Assembly: GCA_021413675.1 (NCBI GenBank)
Contig: JAIOQA010000183.1
Coordinates: forward strand, 1 to 63,249
From: Deltaproteobacteria bacterium
GTDB lineage: Bacteria > Myxococcota_A > Polyangia > Haliangiales > Haliangiaceae
Direction: 5' to 3'
DNA length: 63,249 nucleotides
The notes below the pieces were generated by a model. It was not told where the DNA came from, ran no database searches, and worked only from the letters and a program-made list of their open reading frames with translations. Every line of letters starts with the position of its first letter. The first letter of the stretch is position 1. The translations under genes and the position numbers were made by a program. Positions 1 to 7,487 of this stretch are shown here, piece after piece.

Positions 1-723
1 CAGCGCCGCGGCCGCGCGCGTGCGCCCGCTGCCCGGCGCGCCGATCAGGATCACGCGCGGCGCGCCCGCATGGGTGACGCGCGCGATCGCGGCCTCGGTC
101 GCGGGATCGATCGCGCGCCGGATCGCGGGCTCGCGATCGAGCGCGTGCAGCGGCGACGGCTCGCCGGAGAGCCACGCGCGGGTCACCAGCGACGGCGTCA
201 GCGCGCGCCACAGCGGCGCGGCGTGGCCGTGGGCGGCATCGGCGACCAGCACGCCGCTCGCGATCAACCGCCCGCGATCGCCGATCGCCGCGCGCGCCTG
301 CGCGGTCCGCGCCGCGCCGCGCGCGACCAGCTCGATCAGGTGGGCCGCGGGGTGCACGCCCGGCGCGACCTCGGTGCCGACGAGCTGCATCGCCTCGCGG
401 AACCCGCGGCGCACGCCCGGCGCGATCGCCGCGAGCACCAGATCGGCCTCGACCGCGTCGAGCCCGGCGACCGCGACCAGCCGCGCGAACCGGCTCGGGC
501 GCTCGCCGACCCGCGCCGCGACCTCGCGATCGATCGCCGCGAGCGTGGCGACGATCTCGTCGGGCCAGGGCACCATGCCCGGCTCGACGTTGTCCTGCGC
601 GAACCGCGCGCGCGCCTGGCCGCCATCGCCGGCGATCGCCGCGCGGACCTGCAGCGCGGCCGCGAGCATGATCCGGATCCGCTCGAGGCGATCGAGCAGC
701 TCGTCGCCGTCGGCGTAGGTCAC
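1..723 (-). CDS. AAA+ ATPase, N-terminal part only (runs off the window)
   Basis: The minus frame is open from a GTG at 723 to the first base of the window, giving 241 residues of a longer protein. Residues 1-220 are an Ala/Arg/Leu-rich helical domain like those preceding the ATPase core in the winged-helix AAA+ family. A Walker A-like P-loop, GAPGSGRT at residues 228-235, lies just before the edge. The usual P-loop lysine is arginine here, which is odd because that lysine contacts ATP phosphates. The GTG overlaps the TGA of the 98-residue gene upstream (GTGA), so the two are probably translationally coupled. Walker B and sensor motifs fall outside the window, so the substrate or remodelling target cannot be inferred. 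Confidence 0.6.
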   Translation of the reverse strand, partial: MTYADGDELLDRLERIRIMLAAALQVRAAIAGDGGQARARFAQDNVEPGMVPWPDEIVATLAAIDREVAARVGERPSRFARLVAVAGLDAVEADLVLAAIAPGVRRGFREAMQLVGTEVAPGVHPAAHLIELVARGAARTAQARAAIGDRGRLIASGVLVADAAHGHAAPLWRALTPSLVTRAWLSGEPSPLHALDREPAIRRAIDPATEAAIARVTHAGAPRVILIGAPGSGRTRAAAAL

Positions 724-1016
724 GACAGCGGCGCGGGACGGATGCTCGCGATGTGCATCCCGCTCGGCGTGGTCGTCACGATCTGCACCCGCTCGCCCTC
801 GGAGAAGCGCGGCACCAGCTCGGGCGGCCCCTGGAAGTGCAGCCCGACGAGGTTCTCGATGGTGAGGTCGCTACCGTCGCTGTCCGTGGCGCGCTCGATG
901 TCGAGCTCGATCTTCGCGACCTGGCGCGGCGGCACGCCGTGGAACTTGGACAGGAGCGCGTGCAGCTCGATGCTCCGGATCGTCCCGACGATCCGCATGC
1001 CCTCGTCGCTGCTCAT
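720..1016 (-). CDS. Hypothetical 98-residue protein
   Basis: I do not recognise the family. The protein is short, has no signal peptide or membrane segment, and alternates charged and hydrophobic residues in a way that suggests a small beta-rich fold. The ATG at 1016 is favoured because a TAGACT box sits exactly where a leaderless transcript would begin at that A. Its stop overlaps the GTG of the AAA+ gene downstream, so it is likely the first gene of a coupled pair and may be a partner or adaptor of the ATPase. That role is inference from position only. Confidence 0.6.
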   Translation of the reverse strand: MSSDEGMRIVGTIRSIELHALLSKFHGVPPRQVAKIELDIERATDSDGSDLTIENLVGLHFQGPPELVPRFSEGERVQIVTTTPSGMHIASIRPAPLS

Positions 1017-1022
1017 ACGACG

Positions 1023-1028
1023 AGTCTA
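1023..1028 (-). promoter_or_regulatory. -10 box (TAGACT) for a leaderless start at 1016
   Basis: Read on the minus strand the hexamer is TAGACT. Its last base is 7 positions before 1016, so the predicted transcription start coincides with the A of the ATG. No convincing -35 element is visible. Confidence 0.4.
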
Positions 1029-1090
1029 CACCGGCGCGCGGCGCGGCAAGCGGGAGCGGCCGCGTTGCGTGATGTCGTACCCACGCGTAC

Positions 1091-1114
1091 GCGCGCGTCA
1101 TGCGTGACGCGCGC
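1091..1114 (-). terminator. GC-rich hairpin, possible terminator
   Basis: A perfect 10-bp stem (GCGCGCGTCA / TGACGCGCGC) closes a 4-base loop TGCG. It lies between the end of the small lipoprotein gene and the start of the 98-residue gene, both on the minus strand. There is no T-tract, so termination strength is uncertain. Confidence 0.4.
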
Positions 1115-1141
1115 GCGCTGCACCGCGCGATCGCTCACGGC

Positions 1142-1390
1142 TCACGGCGGATCGATGATCTCGGCATCGGGCGCGTAGTGGCCGCCGTCGCAGCCCTTGA
1201 CGTCCACGCAGCACCGGTTGGCGTCGCAACCTGGGTGCGGTTCGTGGTGCGAGCTGAGCGGCGTGAACGTGTGGTCCGGCGCGCAGGCCTCGCCGGTCAC
1301 CGCGTTGTGGTAGGTCTCGGTGCCGTCATCGGCGCACGCGGCCATGCCCAGCGGTATGAGAAAACTGGCGAGCAACAACAGGGTCTTCAT
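1142..1390 (-). CDS. Small secreted lipoprotein, Cys-rich
   Basis: An 82-residue protein with a typical lipoprotein leader: MKT, a Leu-rich core, then MAAC as the lipobox, so the mature protein would start at a lipidated Cys. The mature part carries several cysteines, including a CC pair, and His/Asp-rich segments that could bind metal. The ATG at 1390 is chosen because it gives a complete signal peptide and is preceded by GAGGA, a plausible Shine-Dalgarno. An in-frame ATG seven codons earlier would put extra polar residues before the signal. Family not recognised. It follows eutL by about 190 bases and need not belong to that operon. Confidence 0.6.
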   Translation of the reverse strand: MKTLLLLASFLIPLGMAACADDGTETYHNAVTGEACAPDHTFTPLSSHHEPHPGCDANRCCVDVKGCDGGHYAPDAEIIDPP

Positions 1391-1578
1391 CGGTCCTCGG
1401 CTTTGGGTCAATCCCGGCGAAGGTCGCTACAGCAACCACCGCGCCAGCGTGTGACGTCGCTAACGCAGCGGTCTTCGGGCGCGCGGGTGGGTGCCGACGG
1501 CACACGTGGGCGGGACAGTCCCCGACACCGAAAACCGGAGGGCGAACCGGAGTTCGCGCGCGGCGAGAGGCTCGAGAA

Positions 1579-2235
1579 TCAGCGCTGGTGCGGCGCCGCA
1601 GCGACGGCGACGACCGCCTCCGCGAACGCGACCGCGGCGGCCTCGCACGCGTCGAGCGTGCCGGTCAGCCACGCGGCGGCAAAGTTGGTCTCGGTCGGCG
1701 GCGGGAAGACCTTCACCGCGCGCACGTTGGCGGACTTGAGCGCCGCGTCGAGGGCGATGCCCTGCTCGAGCGGCGGCGCGACCAGGTACGCCATCGGATC
1801 GCCGACCGCGAGCCCGGACTGCGCGGCGAGGTAGCGCCCGAGCGAGGCGATGACGTGCGGGAACACGGTCACCGTGCCCTTGCCATCGGCGTCGTAGAAG
1901 CACGCGTCGTGCTCGAGGCAGCGGCGCAGCGCCACCAGGCCCGCGTCGAGCTCGTCGGGATCGGCGGCGGCGAGCACGCCGAGGATCTCGCCCGACAGTC
2001 GGCCCGAGGCGTGGCCCGCGCCGGCGTAGAAGCTGCGCGCGTAGACGACGTCGACCGCGGCGTGCTTGGTCGCCTCGTCGAGCGCGACGTAGGTCGAGTC
2101 GTCCTGATCGCAGGTGATGAGGCCCAGCGACACGTGGCGCGCGGGATCGGCGCCGTACGCCGCGAGCACCGCGGCATCGGCGCGCGGCAGGCGCCGCACC
2201 GCGAGGATCTTCGGCAGGATCGGCTCGAGGATCAT
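1579..2235 (-). CDS. eutL: Ethanolamine utilization microcompartment shell protein EutL
   Basis: The 218 residues match EutL closely in length and sequence. Conserved stretches include SLGLITCDQDDSTYVALDEA near residue 36, VVYARSFYAGAGHA near residue 63, GDPMAYLVAPPLE and ALKSA in the middle, and PPTETNFAAAWLTG near the end. EutL is a tandem BMC-domain shell protein that forms pseudohexameric trimers with a gated pore in Eut microcompartments. The ATG overlaps the eutC stop (ATGA), and eutB-eutC-eutL is the order seen in enteric eut operons. No other shell gene (eutS, M, N, K) lies in the window, so a complete compartment would need genes elsewhere. Confidence 0.93.
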   Translation of the reverse strand: MILEPILPKILAVRRLPRADAAVLAAYGADPARHVSLGLITCDQDDSTYVALDEATKHAAVDVVYARSFYAGAGHASGRLSGEILGVLAAADPDELDAGLVALRRCLEHDACFYDADGKGTVTVFPHVIASLGRYLAAQSGLAVGDPMAYLVAPPLEQGIALDAALKSANVRAVKVFPPPTETNFAAAWLTGTLDACEAAAVAFAEAVVAVAAAPHQR

Positions 2236-3170
2236 CCGACCTCCACGAGGCGCTCGCGCACCTGCGGCGCGCGATAGCCGGTCTCGAGCCCGTCGAGCTC
2301 GGCGATGCCCGCGAGGTCGAGCCCCACGCCGCTCGTGCCCTGGGCCAGCATCGCGCCGATCAGCGCCGCGAGCCGGCGCGCGGCCTGCGCCGGCGGCGTG
2401 CCGCGCGCGTGGATGTTGCTCATCATGTTGCGCTGTCCATCGACGTTACCGATGCGCGGGGCATGCACGAGGTAGGCGGACAGGCCATCGCCGGTGCCGA
2501 GGCCGGGGCGCTCGCCGAGGACGATCACCGCCACCTTCGCGCCCACCACCTCGCCGATCTCGTCCTCGAGCCAGACCCGCGCGAACCGCGCCCCGACCGG
2601 CGCGCCCACGCTCCAGCCCCGCGCGCGACACGCGTCCGCGAGCTGCGTGCACAGCGCCACGCCCGAGCCCTGGCACGCGACCGCGGACAGGCCATCGGCG
2701 AGGATGATCTGCACGTCGGGCGCCGCGCCGCCGCGCGCGCGCAGCCGCTGCAGCGAATCCTCATCGAGGCGACGTCCGAGATCCGGACGCAGCAGGAACT
2801 CGCGGTGGTCGCGCGCCTGGCTGTGCAGCCCGAGGTAGCCCTGCTGCTCGAACCAGCCCGCGGGCAACTCGGCGGCGACCGCCTCGTGTGCGACCGCGAG
2901 CTCCGCCTTGAACTGCAGCACGACATCGGTGGCGTAGCGCGTGCCGACGTGGCCGATCCCGACGAGCGCGGTGGTGTGGCGCGCGGCGTCGGCGGCGTAG
3001 CGGCCGCGGCGCGCCGGCGTGGGGAAGACGTGCGCGGGCGGCGCCGGGATCACCGGGACCGCGGGCCGCGGCGGCATCGGATCCGCGGCGCCGAGGCGCG
3101 TGCGCAGCGCGTCGATCAGCGCGCGCGTGCGGCTCAGCGAGGCGCGTGCCATCGGCTTCATCCGCGTCAT
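2232..3170 (-). CDS. eutC: Ethanolamine ammonia-lyase small subunit
   Basis: This 312-residue protein is the light chain of the adenosylcobalamin-dependent lyase that converts ethanolamine to acetaldehyde and ammonia. Family hallmarks seen include a TSARIGLG-like HTTALVGIGHVGTRY segment near residue 60, DGLSAVA near residue 145, and ERPGLGTGDGLSAYLVHAPR followed by RNMMSNIHARG near residues 220-250. It is slightly longer than the approximately 295-residue enteric protein because of a Pro-rich N-terminal extension. The ATG overlaps the eutB stop by 4 bases and its own stop overlaps eutL, so the three genes form one translationally coupled unit. Confidence 0.93.
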   Translation of the reverse strand: MTRMKPMARASLSRTRALIDALRTRLGAADPMPPRPAVPVIPAPPAHVFPTPARRGRYAADAARHTTALVGIGHVGTRYATDVVLQFKAELAVAHEAVAAELPAGWFEQQGYLGLHSQARDHREFLLRPDLGRRLDEDSLQRLRARGGAAPDVQIILADGLSAVACQGSGVALCTQLADACRARGWSVGAPVGARFARVWLEDEIGEVVGAKVAVIVLGERPGLGTGDGLSAYLVHAPRIGNVDGQRNMMSNIHARGTPPAQAARRLAALIGAMLAQGTSGVGLDLAGIAELDGLETGYRAPQVRERLVEVG

Positions 3171-4525
3171 CGGATCGCCTCCGCGTCGCCGAAGCGCGGG
3201 CCCGGGCCGTCGTCCCAGATCCCGCGCGCCGCCAGCCACGCATCGAACTCCGGCGTCGGCCGCTTGCCGAGCAGGCCGCGCACGCTCGGGATGTCGTGGA
3301 AGCTGGTCGACTGGTAGTTGAGCATGATGTCGTCGCCGACCGGCAGGCTCATGAGGTACGTGCAGCCCGCCGCGCCGAGCAGCACCTTGAGGCTCTCGAG
3401 CTCGTCCTGGCTCATGCGCGCGTGGTAGGTGAAGCAGGCGTCGCAGCCCATCGGCAGGCCGAGCAGCTTGCCGTTGAAGTGATCCTCGAGCGCGGCGCGC
3501 GTGATCTGCGGCCCGTCCTCGAGGTACTCGGGCCCGATGAAGCCGACCACGGTGTTCACCAGGAACGGCTGGTAGCGCCGCGCGAGCCCGTAGGCGCGCG
3601 CCTCGATCGTCACCTGATCGGCGCCGTGGTGCGTGCCCGAGGACAAGGCCGAGCCCTGCCCGGTCTCGAAGTACATCCGGTTGGGCCCGCGCGCCGAGCC
3701 CTGCGCCTGGATCTGCGCCGAGGCCTCGTCGAGCAAGGCCACGCTGATGCCGAACGCCTGGTTGCCACCCTGCGTGCCGGCGATCGACTGGAACATCAGA
3801 TCCATCGGGCAGCCCAGCGCCAGCGCCTTCATCTGCACCGTCACGTGCGACAGCACGCAGTGCTGCGTCGGCACCTGGTTGCGCCGCAGCAGATCGTCGA
3901 GCGCGCGCAGGATCGCGGCGGTCGACTCCGGCGTGTCGGTCGCCGGGTTCACGCCGATCACCGCGTCGCCGCAGCCGTAGGCCAGGCCCTCGCGCGTCGA
4001 GTAGAGGATGCCGTCGACGTCGTCGGTCGGGTGGTTCGGCTGCACGCGCGACGACAGCCGACCGTGCAGGCCCAGCGTGTTGTTGGCGCGGACCACGACC
4101 TCGCACTTCGCCGCGACCGTCATGAGATCGAGGTTCGACATCAGCTTCGACGCCGCCGCCGTCATCTCCGGCGTCAGCCCGGGCGCGATCGCGCGCAGGG
4201 TCGCGCCCTTCGTTTCGGTGCGCAGCAACCACTCGCGGAACTGCCCGACCGTGAGGTCCTTCACCGCGCGGTAGGCCTGCTCGTCGAGCGCATCCTCGAT
4301 CACGCGCGTGACCTCGTCCTCCTCGTACGGCACCACCGGGTGCGCGCGCAGCTCCGCCAGCGTCAGCTCCGACAGCACCGCCATCGCCGCCACCCGCTCG
4401 ACCGCGCTGCGCGCCGACACGCCCGCGAGATCGTCGCCGCTGCGCGGCGGGTTCGCGCGCGCGAGCACCTGCTTCACCGAATCGAACCGGTGCCGGACGC
4501 CGCGGATCGTGGCCTCGAGCCGCAC
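3167..4525 (-). CDS. eutB: Ethanolamine ammonia-lyase large subunit
   Basis: A 452-residue TIM-barrel catalytic subunit of ethanolamine ammonia-lyase, essentially the same length as the enteric enzyme. Conserved blocks include ARANPPRSGDDLAGVSA near residue 20, YGCGDAVIGVNPATD in the middle, YFETGQGSALSSG, VNTVVGFIGPEYL, GLPMGCDACFTYHA and PVGDDIMLNYQSTSFHD. The start is a GTG at 4525: it gives the family-typical N terminus, and a TATAAC box places the predicted transcription start exactly on that G, which fits the lack of a Shine-Dalgarno. No eutA (reactivase) or cobalamin adenosyltransferase is in the window. Confidence 0.95.
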   Translation of the reverse strand: MRLEATIRGVRHRFDSVKQVLARANPPRSGDDLAGVSARSAVERVAAMAVLSELTLAELRAHPVVPYEEDEVTRVIEDALDEQAYRAVKDLTVGQFREWLLRTETKGATLRAIAPGLTPEMTAAASKLMSNLDLMTVAAKCEVVVRANNTLGLHGRLSSRVQPNHPTDDVDGILYSTREGLAYGCGDAVIGVNPATDTPESTAAILRALDDLLRRNQVPTQHCVLSHVTVQMKALALGCPMDLMFQSIAGTQGGNQAFGISVALLDEASAQIQAQGSARGPNRMYFETGQGSALSSGTHHGADQVTIEARAYGLARRYQPFLVNTVVGFIGPEYLEDGPQITRAALEDHFNGKLLGLPMGCDACFTYHARMSQDELESLKVLLGAAGCTYLMSLPVGDDIMLNYQSTSFHDIPSVRGLLGKRPTPEFDAWLAARGIWDDGPGPRFGDAEAIR

Positions 4526-4531
4526 CGCGTG

Positions 4532-4537
4532 GTTATA
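4532..4537 (-). promoter_or_regulatory. -10 box TATAAC for the eutBCL operon
   Basis: Minus-strand TATAAC ends 7 positions upstream of the eutB GTG, so the predicted start point is the first base of the start codon (leaderless mRNA). A good -35 hexamer is not apparent. The short divergent gap to the gene at 4594 also holds TAGGCT (4581-4586), similarly placed for that plus-strand gene. Confidence 0.5.
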
Positions 4538-4593
4538 CGCCAGGTGGCGCGTCGCGACATCGCCGCCACCCGAGTTCGCGTAGGCTCGCGCGC

Positions 4594-5433
4594 ATGGGCT
4601 TCGCGGCCGGCCTGCGTTCGCTTGCGATCTACCAGACCCTCGCCCACAACGCGCGCTGCGCTCTGGCGCGGGACCTCGCGAACGCCCTGGGCGACGATTA
4701 CCGGCCCGCGCCGGTGCTGCGGGGGACGGCCCACCTCGCGGCGGTGGTCCACACACCCTCTGGCACCGAGCTGGTCGCGATCCCGGGCGGGACCTACGTG
4801 ATGGGGTTTCGTCCGGAGGAACACGCGCTCATGCGCTCGCTCACGTACGGCGAGGCGGAGTACATGCGTGGGATTCTCGATGCGATCGCCGCGAGCGCCC
4901 CGCCGCGGATCGCGACGGTCGCGCCCTTCCTCTGTGCGCGCGCGCCGCTCTTGCGCGACGCCGCGTGGCAGTTGCTCGGCGCAGAGGCGGGCTGGGTCGT
5001 CGGCGACGAGGACAGCGCGCGCGCGCCGATCCGGTTCGAGAAGGACACCGCCACGGCGCTGGTCGCCATGCTGCCGTTCCGGCTGATGACCGACGCGGAG
5101 TGGGAGTACGTCGCGCGCGAGGGCGGCGCGCTCGCGTTCATCAACGGCGCGACCCCAGCGCAAGCCACGGCCGCGTGCGACGCGGTCTACGCCGCCGCCT
5201 ACGATCCCGAGCGCGTCGACGCGGGCACCAACGGCTTCGGCGTCTGGGGCCTACCGTGGGGCGACTGGCTCGCTACCGCCGATGCGCCGCGGACGCCGGC
5301 CTTCGTACGCGGCGGCGCCGCGATGTCGTACCCGTGGCAAAGCGACGAGCTCCCGATGCAGCTGTGCGCGCTCGGCAACGATGGCTGCGCCAACGACGAG
5401 AACGGCGTGCGCTTCGCCCTCGATCTGCCGTGA
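4594..5433 (+). CDS. Formylglycine-generating-enzyme-like (SUMF1/EgtB/PvdO fold) protein
   Basis: The 279-residue protein has the FGE-sulfatase fold signature: an early VAIPGGTYVMGF strand (near residue 66), an LMTDAEWEYVAREGG segment (near residue 163; family consensus LPTEAEWEYAARGG), then GTNGFGVWGL, FVRGGA and a terminal NGVRFAL block. Members either oxidise cysteine to formylglycine in sulfatases or serve as non-catalytic or otherwise specialised domains. The C-terminal block has two cysteines (CALGNDGC), but their equivalence to the FGE active-site pair is unclear. No sulfatase gene is adjacent. Divergent from eutB with 68 bases between them. Confidence 0.7.
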   Translation: MGFAAGLRSLAIYQTLAHNARCALARDLANALGDDYRPAPVLRGTAHLAAVVHTPSGTELVAIPGGTYVMGFRPEEHALMRSLTYGEAEYMRGILDAIAASAPPRIATVAPFLCARAPLLRDAAWQLLGAEAGWVVGDEDSARAPIRFEKDTATALVAMLPFRLMTDAEWEYVAREGGALAFINGATPAQATAACDAVYAAAYDPERVDAGTNGFGVWGLPWGDWLATADAPRTPAFVRGGAAMSYPWQSDELPMQLCALGNDGCANDENGVRFALDLP

Positions 5434-5793
5434 TCAGCCGCGCCGCGGCAGCATCGCGAGGATGTCGTCGAGCGACTTCTCCGCGATCAGGAACGTCTCG
5501 GTCGCGCCGCCGCCGGTCACGACCAGCGCGAACTGCTTCTTCTTGGGCACCTTCTCGGCGGCGATCGACGCGAGGTCGAACGCGAGCATCGGCTTCGCGC
5601 CGCCGGCGGTGAGCGCGGCGCCGAGGCCCTTCATCACGGCCTTCACGAACACCAGGCGGCGATCGGTCAGGTGCAGCTCGCCGTAGCGGTTGCCGAAGAT
5701 GCCCTTCTTGCGCAGGCCCGGCGCCGTCGCGACCAGCGCCTCGCCGTCCTCGAGCTTGGGGCGCGGCGCGGTCATGTTGAACGGGATGTCCAT
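5434..5793 (-). CDS. Small PH/GRAM-like domain protein
   Basis: A 119-residue cytosolic protein. The core (residues 22-110) runs as strand-rich GEALVATAPGLRKK, then GELHLTDRRLVFVKAV, the hallmark of bacterial PH-like/GRAM domains, and closes with an amphipathic helix. Such domains bind lipids or act as generic interaction modules. The ATG at 5793 is supported by a TAGGAT box two bases from a leaderless start. It lies 11 bases downstream of the broken sigma factor gene on the same strand. Function otherwise unknown. Confidence 0.6.
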   Translation of the reverse strand: MDIPFNMTAPRPKLEDGEALVATAPGLRKKGIFGNRYGELHLTDRRLVFVKAVMKGLGAALTAGGAKPMLAFDLASIAAEKVPKKKQFALVVTGGGATETFLIAEKSLDDILAMLPRRG

Positions 5794-5804
5794 CGCCGCC
5801 GATC

Positions 5805-6684
5805 CTACGCCACTGGGCCGTCGAGCAGCTCGAGCTCGGCCTCGATCGCGATGTACGGCACGTAGCGAAAATCGCGGATCGCGATCACGCGGTCCGCGGC
5901 CCAGCCGAGGAGCATCACGTACGCGGGCGCGGGCGCGCCGGCGACGAACGCCGCGAGCACGAGCCGACCGTCGAGCCGCGCGACCCGGAGCGCGACCTGT
6001 TCCTGCTCGTAGCGCGCGAAGTACATCCGCACCTGCGGGCCACGGCGCTGCGACTTCGACACCAGATCGAGCTCGCAGTCCTCGGCGACCAGCGCGCGCA
6101 CGCCGTCCCAGTCGCGGGCGTTGAAGCGCTGTGCGTAGCGATCGAGCGCCGCGCGCTCGGCGGCGTCGACGACGATCGCCTCCTCCTCCGGCGCGACCAG
6201 GCGCGCGCGGCCCCGCACCAGCGCAGCTTTGACCGCCAATGATCGTGGTCCCCATGGTCTCGGCGGTCTCGGCCAGCGAGTGGCCGAGCACGTCCTTCAG
6301 GATGACCGCGCTGCGCTGGGTCACCGGCAGCGCGAGGAAGCGCGCGAGCGCGGCGCGCACGATCGCCGGGTCGACGGCGTCGACGAAGCCGGCGATCGCC
6401 TCGAGATCGTCGCGCGGCTCGGTGCGCGAGCGACCGTGGCTCTTGAGGAAGTCGACCGCGGTGTTGTGCGCGATCCGGAACAGCCAGGGCCGGAGCGGCG
6501 GGACCTCGGGCGCGAGGCTGAGCGCGTAGAACGCCTTCGCCAGCGCGTCCTGCACCAGATCCTCACCCTCGATCACCGAGCCGGTGAGGCGCGCGCAGTA
6601 GCGATGGAGTTCGGGCCGGATGCCCGCGACCATCGCGAGGAACTCCTCGCGCGCCTGCGCGAACGTCGGCGGGGTCTGGGTCAT
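5805..6684 (-). pseudogene. ECF sigma factor with SnoaL-like C-terminal domain, frameshifted
   Basis: From the ATG at 6684 the first frame encodes sigma region 2 (DLVQDALAKAFYAL, then RPWLFRIAHNTAVDFLKSHG) and the start of region 4 (QRSAVILKDVLGHSLAETAE). The frame is lost at about 6240, right after MGTTI. The expected continuation AVKAALVRGRARL, followed by a 110-residue SnoaL/NTF2-like domain, is intact in another frame down to 5805. Joined with a one-base correction the product would be about 292 residues, normal for SigJ-like ECF sigma factors with a C-terminal SnoaL domain. Without correction the helix-turn-helix that reads the -35 element is destroyed. Either a true mutation or an assembly indel. 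Confidence 0.75.
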
Positions 6685-6696
6685 CGCGGTCGCGGC

Positions 6697-7077
6697 TCAG
6701 TGATAGGTGACCGCGACCAGCGCGCCGCCGAACAGGTGCAGGCCGCGCCGCGGATCGACGTAGTAGTCGACGAACGGTCCGGTCGCCGACACGTGCTGGC
6801 CTCCCGCATCGATGCCATCGTAGCGCGGCCCTGGGGTCACCATCGGGAACGTGCCCACGCCGATCACCAGTCCGGGCCGCACGGTCCACCCGATCGCGAG
6901 CTGGGTCGAGACGTTCACGCCGCGGCTGTCGCCGCCGCCGCCGGCGTCGATCGCGAGGTGGCCGAGGCTGGCGCCCGGGCCGACCGCGACCCGCACGTAG
7001 AGGCCATCGTGGGTCCGCGGCGCGGCGTGCGCGGTCCCGGCGATCGCGATCAGCACCACCATCGCACGCGCGATCAC
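6697..7077 (-). CDS. Small exported protein, outer-membrane-like
   Basis: The 126-residue product begins with an Arg-containing hydrophobic signal peptide ending AHA-A and continues as alternating Gly/aromatic strands (GLYVRVAVGPG, VNVSTQLAIGWTVRPGLVIG, GLHLFGGALVAVTYH), the look of a short piece of an outer-membrane barrel. Full barrels of this type are normally longer, so it may be a truncated porin-like protein. The GTG at 7077 is chosen because it overlaps the upstream stop (GTGA) and supplies the positive charge for the signal peptide. An internal ATG at 7062 is an alternative start. Confidence 0.5.
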   Translation of the reverse strand: MIARAMVVLIAIAGTAHAAPRTHDGLYVRVAVGPGASLGHLAIDAGGGGDSRGVNVSTQLAIGWTVRPGLVIGVGTFPMVTPGPRYDGIDAGGQHVSATGPFVDYYVDPRRGLHLFGGALVAVTYH

Positions 7078-7391
7078 GACGCGAACATCCGGTACGCCCC
7101 GAGCATCGCGAGCTCGGTGGTCACCGGCGGCTCGACGCAGCGGTCCGCGATCGCCTCGACGAAGCGCCGGAACGCGGCGGTCGCCATCAGCGGGTTGCCG
7201 ACGTCGGCGGCGATCGACGCGAGGTGCATGACGCTCACGCCATCGGGCAGGCGAAAGGTCGCGTAGCACAGGCCGGCGGGCGCGGTGCGCTCGAGCTCGG
7301 CGAACACCGCGGCGATGAGCTGCTCGTTCTCGGCCACGCGATCGGCCTTCAAGGTGTAGCGGACCATCACGCGGCGGGGTGCTGGGGTCAT
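7074..7391 (-). CDS. Dimeric alpha/beta-barrel (ABM-type) small protein
   Basis: A 105-residue cytosolic protein whose pattern (VMVRYTLKADRVAENEQLIA, then an amphipathic helix, FRLPDGVSVMHLA, AAFRRFVEAIADRC) fits the ferredoxin-like dimeric barrel of antibiotic-biosynthesis-monooxygenase-like proteins. Substrate unknown. It is the first gene of a minus-strand run that continues into the exported protein (4-base overlap) and the sigma factor. It diverges from the MBL-fold gene at 7488. Confidence 0.55.
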   Translation of the reverse strand: MTPAPRRVMVRYTLKADRVAENEQLIAAVFAELERTAPAGLCYATFRLPDGVSVMHLASIAADVGNPLMATAAFRRFVEAIADRCVEPPVTTELAMLGAYRMFAS

Positions 7392-7487
7392 ACCGTCACC
7401 ACGACCGAGCCGGCCGAAAGGATGCGGCCGCGCGCGATTTTCTTTCGGCGCCGCCGCGGTCGCGGGTTTCCATGCTCGACTGCGGAG

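Noticed and set aside
3146..4801. A 551-codon plus-strand open frame opposite eutB
   Set aside because: Composition is dominated by Arg/His/Val runs typical of an antisense shadow in high-GC DNA, and the minus strand encodes a textbook EutB.
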